From assembly GCF_000968175.1 (NCBI RefSeq), contig NZ_FO704551.1, positions 1,178,001 through 1,242,000 of the forward strand: 64,000 nucleotides of DNA, in the 5' to 3' direction. How positions within the stretch are numbered: the first letter of the stretch is position 1; every line of letters begins with the position of its first letter. This document shows, one piece after another, positions 8,764-18,200 of this stretch. Under the pieces are notes generated by a model. That model ran no database searches and had not been told where the DNA came from. It saw nothing but the letters and a program-made list of their open reading frames with translations. The position numbers were made by a program, and so were the translations under genes. The stretch comes from Xenorhabdus poinarii G6. GTDB lineage: Bacteria; Pseudomonadota; Gammaproteobacteria; Enterobacterales; Enterobacteriaceae.

Positions 8764-10188
8764 ATGACGAAACCATTAAAAACACCTGTGGATTGTTTCA
8801 CAGGTGCGCAGAAACTCCATCGTGGATTAAGTAAACGTCATATCCAGTTGATTGCCATTGGGGGTGCGATTGGGACGGGATTGTTTATGGGTACGGGAAA
8901 AACCATTGCCGTATCAGGGACTTCAATTATTCTGACCTATATTCTGATTGGCTTTTTTGCCTTTATGGTCATGAGAGCAATGGGCGAACTGTTGCTCTCC
9001 AAATTGGACTATCGGACGTTTGCCGATTTTGTCGCGGATTATCTCGGGGACAAAGCCAGCTATTTTCTGGGATGGACGTATTGGATGAGCTGGATTGTCA
9101 GTTGCATTGCCGATGTTGTAGTTTGTGGCGGCTATATCCAGTATTGGTTTCCCGATAGTTGGCTTTGGTTAACGGCGCTGTTTATTTTAGGTCTGATGGG
9201 CTTAAGTAACTTTTTTTCCGTGCGGTTATTTGGCGAAACGGAATTCTGGTTTGCCATGATTAAAGTGGTCGCCATCGTCGCCTTGATTCTCGTCGGGATT
9301 GGCATGGTTCTTGTGGGATGGACGTCACCCAATGGCGTGACGGCTTCTGTTCGTCATTTGACCGAGCCGGATGTATTCCTGCCAAATGGGGTATTCGGGT
9401 TTTTGGCGGGGTTTCAGATTGCCATTTTCTCTTTTACCGGCATTGAGTTGGTTGGCACTGTGACGGCGGAAACGAAAGAGCCAGAAAAAGTATTGCCGAA
9501 AGCGATTAATAGCATTCCGATTAGAGTCATTATTTTTTACGTGCTGTCCATTATGTGTATTATCGCTGTGACCTCATGGCCTCAGATTTCGTCGGAAGTG
9601 AGTCCATTTGTGACGTTATTCGCCTTGGCGGGGTTGCCGGCGGCCGCCGCGGTGATAAATTTTGTTGCCCTGACCTCGGCGATGTCTTCAGCAAACAGTG
9701 GCTTATACGCCTGCACCCGGATGCTGTATGGCTTGTCGACGGAAAAGCTGGCACATCGTAAATTTGCGCAGTTGTCGATAAAAAGCGCAGTGCCAATTTT
9801 CAGTTTGATATTTTCGGTTATTTGCATGGCAAGTGGTGTATTTCTGCTGTTTATCATCCCTGATGTAATGAAATTATTTACGATTGTGACGACAGTGGCC
9901 GCCATTATGGTGATTTACAGTTGGTGTATGATATTGCTTGCTTATCTGGCCTACCGCAAGAAACGCCCTGATCTGCATAAAAAATCTATCTATAAAATGC
10001 CGATGGGGATAACCATGACCTGGTGCACATTACTATTTTTTGCCTTTACGGTCGTGATCATGGTATTTGATTATGATACCCGCGTTGCCCTCTATGGCAC
10101 GCCAGTGTGGTTTGTGATCCTGGAAGTCTTATGGCGAATGAAAAAACATCGGGAGCAACGGTCAGTTCGGGAGGAAAGGGTAAACTGA
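8764..10188 (+). CDS. CycA-like amino acid permease (AAT family, APC superfamily)
   Basis: A 474-residue inner-membrane transporter with about 12 hydrophobic segments. LSKRHIQLIAIGGAIGTGLFMGTGK is split around the TM1 substrate loop typical of the family, and FSFTGIELVGTVTAET and SSANSGLYACTRMLY are AAT hallmarks. It resembles E. coli CycA (D-serine/D-alanine/glycine transporter) more than LysP or AroP along most of its length. The substrate is inferred only. Its position 34 bp after astE on the same strand suggests co-expression with arginine catabolism, so an arginine, ornithine or other nitrogen-source substrate is possible. The ATG at 8764 follows GAGGTG; a TTG three bases earlier is the alternative. 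Confidence 0.85.
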   Translation: MTKPLKTPVDCFTGAQKLHRGLSKRHIQLIAIGGAIGTGLFMGTGKTIAVSGTSIILTYILIGFFAFMVMRAMGELLLSKLDYRTFADFVADYLGDKASYFLGWTYWMSWIVSCIADVVVCGGYIQYWFPDSWLWLTALFILGLMGLSNFFSVRLFGETEFWFAMIKVVAIVALILVGIGMVLVGWTSPNGVTASVRHLTEPDVFLPNGVFGFLAGFQIAIFSFTGIELVGTVTAETKEPEKVLPKAINSIPIRVIIFYVLSIMCIIAVTSWPQISSEVSPFVTLFALAGLPAAAAVINFVALTSAMSSANSGLYACTRMLYGLSTEKLAHRKFAQLSIKSAVPIFSLIFSVICMASGVFLLFIIPDVMKLFTIVTTVAAIMVIYSWCMILLAYLAYRKKRPDLHKKSIYKMPMGITMTWCTLLFFAFTVVIMVFDYDTRVALYGTPVWFVILEVLWRMKKHREQRSVREERVN

Positions 10189-10232
10189 AGGTAAGGTGCC
10201 GATGACCTCACCCGGTGCTTGGATTGCCTGCA

Positions 10233-10270
10233 TACTCAGCGTGGCAGATGCACTTGATAAGCGCTGAGTA
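10233..10270 (+). terminator. Possible terminator after the ast-permease operon
   Basis: TACTCAGCG and CGCTGAGTA form a perfect 9-bp stem with a 20-base loop, followed by TTTTAG. The loop is long and the T run short, so efficiency is doubtful. The position, between two convergent genes, fits. Confidence 0.4.
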
Positions 10271-10388
10271 TTTTAGCTAAATAATTCCTGATAACAGAAT
10301 TTAAGTCAAGGTATGCAATCCGCCTATCAAAGATGTCTAAAAATGACCATATTTTTGAACCATTGATACTGTTATATTGCGTTATGCG

Positions 10389-10901
10389 TTATGATAGTGA
10401 TGTTTGTAAATAGTGGTAATAATCTACTTTAATGCTCTCTCTGCAATAGGATATTACCGGAGAAAGTTTATGGAGGTGTTCATAAGCGTCCTGATACGTA
10501 AAGATTTTTTTTTCATCAACACACCATATGATTTGTTCAATAATATCGCAAACAAGAATATCAGCGAGGTCACCGATTAACCGTTTAGGGAAAATAGTAG
10601 AAACGAGGTGATTATAATCTTCAAGAACGTGTGCCAATGAATAATAATAAGCTAATTCTTCAATCTCTTTGTTTGTGATATCAATGATGTTTTTTCTATC
10701 CGTAATCGGTACACCATTATTTTGATAGATACTATTACTATCGTAAATAGAGTGAATAAGCCCGGCAGCGATGACCTCTTTCCGGCATCCATGTTTCCTT
10801 AATAATCCTGCGGTTTGAATAAGATGAGCAGAATGGTGCCTGCCATAAATTTTACTTTTGTCAATTTCATAAGAAAGCGCAATCTGTGATAATAGATTCA
10901 T
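10389..10901 (-). CDS. Small HD-like protein (DUF6817-type), linked to the NRPS
   Basis: A 170-residue protein with an HD-like metal-site pattern: GRHHSAHLIQTAGLL at residues 21-35, then AAGLIHSIYDSN around residue 46. This H..H ... HS-Y arrangement is that of the family annotated DUF6817, which is distantly related to HD phosphohydrolases and HD oxygenases; the exact family name is from memory. No signal peptide or membrane helix is visible, so it should be cytoplasmic. Its ATG overlaps the stop of the upstream MFS gene (ATGA at 10898-10901), which indicates translational coupling. A role in tailoring, resistance or turnover of the NRPS product is only suggested by context. It has low GC, as does the MFS gene. 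Confidence 0.7.
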   Translation of the reverse strand: MNLLSQIALSYEIDKSKIYGRHHSAHLIQTAGLLRKHGCRKEVIAAGLIHSIYDSNSIYQNNGVPITDRKNIIDITNKEIEELAYYYSLAHVLEDYNHLVSTIFPKRLIGDLADILVCDIIEQIIWCVDEKKIFTYQDAYEHLHKLSPVISYCRESIKVDYYHYLQTSLS

Positions 10902-12220
10902 AAATCACCGTATTTTATTTCATATAAATTAACAACGTCTTCCGGGTTTTTTGCTAATAGCTCATTAAAAAGAGGAATAAACCGTATAAAAATAGCAACA
11001 AGTATAACGATTAATGAATAATCCATTAATGCAATGGGATAGCCATAGTGTGTTATCAAAAATGGGGTGATCAGTAAACCGAGCGGGTTGCCAATAACAA
11101 TACAGGCATTGTGCATGGACTGAACTTTGACACGGTTTTTCTCAGGAATGGCAATAGCACGGGAAGCTTCGATACAAACATTATTCATGATGATGACTGT
11201 ACCCATTAAAAATGCCAAAATACACCAAATAACAACATGATGAACAAAAGATAATAATAAGAAACACCCCCCTAGAATGCTGAAAGAAAGTATGACACTC
11301 CGGGCTTTACCAATCATGAGTTCCGCTTTTTTCTGAAAATAGCAAGATGAAAAAATCGCGCCTGCCGCCGCACATCCTTCTATGGCACCAATGATGATAG
11401 GCTTACCTCCGTCCACGTTGACAACAAAATAGGGGATGATAAGAGAAGAAAAGGGCGTCAGCGACATATTGATAAGCAAAGAGGCCAATGCCCAATAGGG
11501 TTCAAAACGATATCTCATAAATATTTTTATTGTTTTTTTGATATTATCACTGACGGGATCTTTACCTGAGTAAATATAGCATCCTTTATTTTTCAAGGAG
11601 AAAAGGATAATGACCACAATAAAAGAGGCTCCTGTTATCACCCACATCATATTGATAATGCCGATGAATTGATATCCCGCTATTCCAAGCGCAATGCCAA
11701 ATAAATTATTTGATGCCTGAATTAAAAAAGTCAGTCTGAAGGACGCCGCCATCATTTTATGATCGACAATTGATGGAATAAAAGCATTGACAACAGAGAT
11801 GAAGAATGAATCAGTAAAGCCTACACCAATAGCAATTAAAATGTAGGAAAAAACAGTTATATTTATTGAGGATATCAATATCGCTGACAATGATATACTG
11901 ATAAACAATGCTATCAATCCCATCAGTGTTTTCTTTTTTTCTTTTTTTTCAAATTTATGCGCGAGGAAAATCCCAAATGAACTTCTTGATACAAAATAAG
12001 AAAAAAGGAAATACGATGACAACCCTATGTTATCGTGACTCAAAAAATATAATGTAACGATAGAAATAAGAATCCGTGATGATAATGTATAAAGGGCTTC
12101 AGAATAACGGACTTTCAAGAAATCACTTGTCATTGATTGTTTATTCCTGACATCAATTTTTACGGGATAACGGGATAACGGGATAACGGGATAAATATTA
12201 TTTTTTAATTTAAATTCCAT
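10898..12220 (-). CDS. MFS transporter linked to the NRPS (candidate exporter)
   Basis: A 440-residue major facilitator protein with about 12 predicted membrane helices, the first near residue 40 (ILISIVTLYFLSH). A basic loop between helices 2 and 3 (HKFEKKEKKKTL) matches the MFS signature position. It lies 74 bp downstream of the NRPS on the same strand and is a natural candidate for export of the product; the substrate is not known. The ATG at 12220 has AAGGTG five bases upstream. The codons for about residues 10-20 are made of four 8-bp repeats, so repeat-number changes would shift the frame. An internal ATG at 12133, with AGGA 11 bases upstream, would give a product that starts right before the first helix and avoids the repeats. 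Confidence 0.8.
   Translation of the reverse strand: MEFKLKNNIYPVIPLSRYPVKIDVRNKQSMTSDFLKVRYSEALYTLSSRILISIVTLYFLSHDNIGLSSYFLFSYFVSRSSFGIFLAHKFEKKEKKKTLMGLIALFISISLSAILISSINITVFSYILIAIGVGFTDSFFISVVNAFIPSIVDHKMMAASFRLTFLIQASNNLFGIALGIAGYQFIGIINMMWVITGASFIVVIILFSLKNKGCYIYSGKDPVSDNIKKTIKIFMRYRFEPYWALASLLINMSLTPFSSLIIPYFVVNVDGGKPIIIGAIEGCAAAGAIFSSCYFQKKAELMIGKARSVILSFSILGGCFLLLSFVHHVVIWCILAFLMGTVIIMNNVCIEASRAIAIPEKNRVKVQSMHNACIVIGNPLGLLITPFLITHYGYPIALMDYSLIVILVAIFIRFIPLFNELLAKNPEDVVNLYEIKYGDL
12162..12193. repeat. Four tandem 8-bp repeats in the MFS 5' coding region
   Basis: ACGGGATA is repeated four times without error (12162-12169, 12170-12177, 12178-12185, 12186-12193). On the coding (minus) strand the unit is TATCCCGT, read in three frames as YPVIPLSRYPV. 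Eight is not a multiple of three, so loss or gain of one unit shifts the reading frame. Confidence 0.9.
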
Positions 12221-12256
12221 ATTATCACCTTGTCCTTTATTATCCCGTTTATCCCG
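12162..12256 (-). promoter_or_regulatory. Predicted mRNA hairpin with the MFS ribosome binding site in its loop
   Basis: The leader before the MFS ATG contains, on the minus strand, CGGGATAAACGGGATAA (12256-12240). It can pair with TTATCCCGTTATCCCG of the repeats just inside the gene, with one bulged A. The loop of about 45 bases holds AAGGTG and the ATG. Because there are four repeat units, the leader can pair in several registers. The structure is inferred by eye; no folding energy was computed. Confidence 0.5.
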
Positions 12257-12294
12257 CCAAACAATCAAAATATTTTTAATGTGTTACCATTCGA

Positions 12295-15200
12295 TTACAC
12301 GGTATTCCTTACGATCAACGCCAGTTCACACAAGGTTGGGTGAGAGAATAATGCCGCCAACGGAATTTCCCGATTTTGCTCACGCAGACGAGCCAGCAGT
12401 TGTATCGCTATCAGTGAATTCCCCCCCAACCCGAAGAAATGATCATGACGTCCCACCTGTTCCTGTTTCAACAATGCCTGCCAGATTTGAGCCAGTGCCG
12501 TTTCTATGTCACCGATGGGGGCTTCATAAGGAAGTGTAACAACCGCAGACAGGTCAGGTGTGGGCTGAGCCTGATACCTATCGGCAGGTTGAATGGGAAT
12601 ATCAACGATGGGCAGATGCGGCTCGGTTTCCAACGTGTTCACTAGACCTGTCAACGCGGTGATCATCGACGCGATCAAGCAATCCGGATCGATGCCCGAC
12701 ACGCTCTGAACCGCTAATCGGAAGCCTTTACCCAAATCATCTACGGCCAGATAAAGGGGATAGTTAGTTCTTTCCCATGCGCTAATCAATCGGATGCCTT
12801 CCCAGGTAATGAGGTTTACCTCTGGTTGGCTATGACGATAGTTGAGCAGGGCGGAAAAGAGCGGCAGAGGCGGAGTGACACCACTACAGCCTTGTGCCAG
12901 TGCCAGCGGTGCCAGCTCATGCTCTAACAACCGTGTCAACGTGTGGTAAGCCGCTTGCACGGTTGCCTGTACGCTATGCCCCGCAAGTTGAAGTCGTACA
13001 GGCAGGGTATTGATAAACAGACCCGGTGTCCGTTCAATATCGGCATTCCCCTGCATACGCCCCAGCAGAATTGTTCCGAAGACCACATCATCCCGCTGGC
13101 TGACTTTTGCCAGTACCTGCGCCCACGCGACATGAAACAGTACCCCGGGGCTAACACCTTGACGGCGCGCCTGAGTGCGGATAGATCGGGCCAGTGCGGG
13201 CTTCAGTAGTCTGGTGGTTTCTGTCACAGCTCGATCTCCACTGTAGACATCCAGTATCCCAAAAGGCGCCGTCGGTGCATCCACGTCGGCGAGCATCTGC
13301 CGGAAATAGTCCTCATGCTCCGATGCCGGCACCTTCAGAGACTGGGCGATAAAGTGACGGTAAGGCAGTGCAGGGGGCAAGTGCTCAGCCCGATGGTGCA
13401 GCAGAGCGTTGATTTCAGTGATGATAAGTTCCAGCGACAGATGATCATTGAGTATGTGATGGCAACATAGCGCCAGTAACCACTCCCCATCCTGTGGGTT
13501 ATAGGTGATATCGGCGGCGATGAGCGGAGCCTGACTGATATCAAGACGGTGTCGGTACGGATCGATCTGCGCGAACCACTGAGACGGAATATCTTTGCTG
13601 CTATCAGGCTCAAAAGTGTTGATGCGCAGGGGGGCTTGCCGCCAGACAACTTGCACAGGTTGGGGTAGTGCCTGCCAACAGATGGCCGTTCGCAGAATAT
13701 CGTGGCGGTCGATGACGTGTTGTAAAGCCGTCAGAAAGGCATCAAGACGTTCGCGGGTGTTGAAAGCCAGCTGGATGTGTAACAGATAAATATCCCCTTG
13801 TGTTTGCAACAGGTGATGGAACAGCATCCCTTCCTGCAATGGTGCGAGCGGGTAGATATCCTGAATATTCGCCATCCCATCGGGCAGGGTTGCAGCGATG
13901 GTATCAATCTCGCGTTGCGTCAGGGAAACCAGTGGCAACATATCAGGGGTGATGGCGCTACATCCCTCAGGGATAAGATTGGGGGGAGCGGTGAATGTGG
14001 TTGTATTATCCCCGACGGCTCGCATTGCTTTCGCCATTTCGGTAAGCACGGGGGTGGCAAATACAGTACGGATATCCAGTTGCCAATTTTGGCCGCGCAA
14101 CCGTTCAATCAGGTTGACAACCATCAGCGAGTGACCACCAAGCTCGAAGAAATGGTCATAACGCCCCACTTTTTCCAGCCCTAATAACGCTTGCCAGATC
14201 TTGGCCAGTGCTATCTCCATCTCGCCGACGGGGGCGGCATAAGTGTGGGTGACAATTGCAGACTGATCCGGCATTGGCAATGCCTGGCGATCGAGCTTGC
14301 CATTGGGTGCTAATGGGAAAGCGTCGAGTGTGACAAAGGCGCTGGGCAGCATATAATCGGCAAGATGTTGTGCGAGCTGCTGGCGCAGTTCCGCGGGTAT
14401 CAGTTTTGCATGCGGTTCGGCGAGCAGATAAGCCACAAGGCGCTTGTCACCCGGTATAGCCTGACGACTCAGACCTTCATGGGGAACGACGATAGCCTCA
14501 CGCACACCGTGGCACTGTAACAACCGGGCTTCGATTTCGCCCAGTTCGATGCGGAAACCACGTATCTTGATCTGAAAATCATTACGACCCAGATAGTCGA
14601 TATTGCCATCAGGTCGCCAGCGCCCCAGATCGCCGGTTTTATACATGCGGGCGTTAGGGTGATCGCTGAATGGATCGGCAACAAATTTCTGCGCTGTCAG
14701 TGCTGGCTGATTCGAATAACCACGGGCGACCCCCATCCCGCCGATATGGATTTCTCCGCTCACGCCAACAGGAACGGGTTGGTTGAAGGCATCCAAAATA
14801 TAGATACGGGTATTGGCCAGCGGGCGACCAATGGGGATGGTGTTGGTGATATGCGGGCGTTGTTTATTCTCGATCCTCAGTGTCGTTGCGGTGACCGTGA
14901 TCTCAGTCGGGCCATAGGCGTTGATCCAACGGCAGGATTGTGTCGCGGGGCACGATAGCCAGTCTGTTAAATAGCGCGGCTCGACTTTATCACCCCCAAC
15001 GATGACCGTGTGCAGATAGGGGCTGAAACCACTTTGACCGGCTATCATCGCCTGCACCCAATGATGCCAGAAGGCGGTCGGGATATTGATGATCGTCATC
15101 TTTTGTTCCCGCAAAAAATCGACAAAAGTGTTATCCGGTACTTTGATATGGGGTGGACGCAGGATCAGTGTCGCGCCGGAGGCAAGGGTAGGGAAAATAT

Positions 15201-18200
15201 CGGATACCGAAATATCAAACGCGACGGTCACGAATTGCAAAATCCGATCCCCTTGGCGGGGGTTACTGACCTGACGTTGAGCATGAATAAGACTCACGAC
15301 ATTATGGTGTTCCAGCATGACCCCTTTTGGGTGTCCGGTTGAACCGGAAGTGTAAATGATATAGGCCAAATGGTGTGGCTTAAGGCCGATTTGTCTGCTG
15401 TCAGGATTATGCACCGGCTGTTTCGCCACCTGTTGTTGATGAACGAGATCGTCCAACAACCAGACAGGCCGATCTTGGATGGATAAGCGAGTCTGTAAAT
15501 GTTGCTGAGTCAGTAAGATGACAGGTTGGCTGTCCGACAATTGGTAGATCAGTCGTTCATCGGGATAGTCTGGATCGAGCGGGATATAACCGGCCCCGGC
15601 TTTTAAGATCCCGAACAAGCCGATGATCATGTCCAGACCCCGTTCAACACAAATCGCCACCCGATCATCAGGACGCACGCCAAACGCTATCAGATGGTGT
15701 GCCAGTTGATTAGCGTGACAGTTCAACGCGCGGTAACTCAGCGATTGACCTGCAAAGACCACGGCAGTGGCATCCGGCGTGCGTTGCACTTGCTGTTCAA
15801 AACATTCGTGGATGAACGCCGCTGGCGGGAAATCCGTCTGCCCGGTTTGGAAGGTGGGGGGATTGAAATCAACCAGCAACTGCTGACGCTCTGCAACGGA
15901 TAACATCGGTAGATGGACAATGGCCTGCGTTTCATCGGTTGTCATGGCTGTCAGTACTTGAGTGAGATAGCCCACGATACGTTCAACCGTCGCCCGATCG
16001 AACAAATCCGAAGCATATTCTAGCTGACCACTGAGTGTATCTTCTGTTTCATGGAGGGATAGCGTCAGATCAAAGTGTGCGTTGTGGCGCAGTGGTTCAA
16101 TGAATGTTACGGACAAACCGGGTAATTCCAGCGATTGAGTGGGGGTATTGTTCAGCGCCAGCATGGTCTGAAAGATCGGGCTGTAACTCAGGCTGCGGTC
16201 AGGTTGCAGCACTTCCACCAATTGCTCAAAAGGCAGATCTTGATGTGCATAGGCCGCCAGCGCCCGTTCACGAACGTGGGCGAGCAATTCTGCTACAGTG
16301 ATACCATTGTCCAGTTCGATACGTAAGGGTAAGGTATTGACGAAAAAGCCGATTAATCCCTCCAGTTCACTGCGCGGGCGGTTAGACACCGGGGTGCCGA
16401 TGACAATATCGTCCTGACCACTCAGGCGGGCAAGCACAATACTCCAGGCTGCCAGCAGGGACATAAATAACGTTGTGCCCTGACGCTGTCCCAGTGCTTT
16501 GAGGGCAATCAAGACGTCCGTTGCTAAGTGGACGGGCACATAGCTGCCTGAGTAACTCAACGCGGGTGGGCGTGGTCGGTCGGTGGGGAGCGCGAGCAGT
16601 GTTGGTGCGCCTTGAAGCTGCGCTTGCCAGAAATGCTGTTGTGCGGTGAGGTATTCTCCTTGTAGCCGTTTCTGTTGCCAGAGGGCATAGTCGGCATACT
16701 GAATCGGCAGGGAGGGCAGAGGAGGCTCCTGTTCTCCTAGTGCGGCGCGGTAGTATACGCTCAGTTCATGAAGCAACACCCCTACCGACCAGCCATCGGA
16801 AATCATGTGGTGTTGGGTGAGGAGAAACACATGTTCTTCGTCCGTCAGTTGCAGCAATTGACCCCGGATCAGCGGTTCATGAGTGAAATTAAACGGGGTG
16901 CGTATTTCGAATTCCCGTTGTTCGTCAAGGCGGATTGAGCGTGAAGTTTCGTCTAACCCGCGCAGATCCTGATAAGTCAGGGCAAAGCCGATATCCTCGG
17001 CGTCGATGTGCTGGCAGGGCTGTTCATGCACCAGAACAAAACGGGTGCGCAGGCTTTCATGCCGGGCGACGAGGCGATCAAGTGCGGCCGTAAACGCGGC
17101 ATGATTGAGCTGTCCGCTGAGGCGCAGGGCGGCCGGAATATGGTAGGCCAGATTAGCAGCGGGATCGAGTCGGGCGAGAAACCACAGGCGCTGCTGAGCG
17201 AAAGAGAGCGGTAGTGGCTGGTGGCGATCGGCAGTGGGGATGATCGTTTGCGTGACCACGGGCGCGTCGGTGAGTACGTCAGCTAAATCGGCGAGGACAG
17301 GGTAGGTAAAGAGTTGAGATAAAGGCAGATCCAGCGCCAGCTTTTGCCGTATCCGCGCGGTAAGTTGAACTGCAAGTAGCGAATGGCCGCCAAGCTCAAA
17401 GAAATGGTCATGCCGCCCCACGTTTTCCAGCCCCAATAACGTCTGCCAGATCTCGGCCAGTGCCCTTTCCGTGTCATTGATCGGCGCTTCATAGCCGCGA
17501 GTGGCAATGGCAGACTGATCCGGCGCGGGCAATGCCTGGCGGTTGAGTTTGCCGTTCGGTGTCAGCGGGAAGGCATCCAGTGTCACAAAGGCGGCGGGCA
17601 GCATATAGTCAGGAAGATATTGTGCGAGCTGTCGGCGTAATTCCGCTGGTTTCAGTGTCTCATTCGGTTCAGCCAGCAGATAAGCCACCAGGTGTTTCTG
17701 GTTATCTTTATCTTCGCGAGCCAGTACCACGGCTTCGCGGACACCGTGGCATTGTCCGAGTTGAGCCTCAATTTCACTCAGTTCAATCCGAAAGCCGCGT
17801 AACTTGACCTGAAAATCGTTGCGACCGAGATATTCAATATTGCCGTCGGGCAACCAGCGTCCTAAGTCACCGGTTTTGTACATCCGGGCGTCGGGATCGC
17901 AGGAGAACGGATTAGTGAGAAAGCGTTCGGCGGTGAGTTCAGAATGGTTGAGATAGCCGCGGGCAACGCCGGCGCCGGCGATATAGATTTCCCCCATCAC
18001 CCCAAGTGGGGCAGGCTGACCGTTGGTGTCGAGGACATAGACTTGGGTATTGGCGATGGGGCGTCCAATATGCGCAACAAAGCCTGTTGTCCGGTTCATT
18101 TGTGCCCAGGTTGAATAGGTCGTTGTCTCCGAAGGGCCGTACATATTATGCACATTTTGTACAAAAGAGTGGGCGAGCAATGGCTCAACCACATGGGGTT

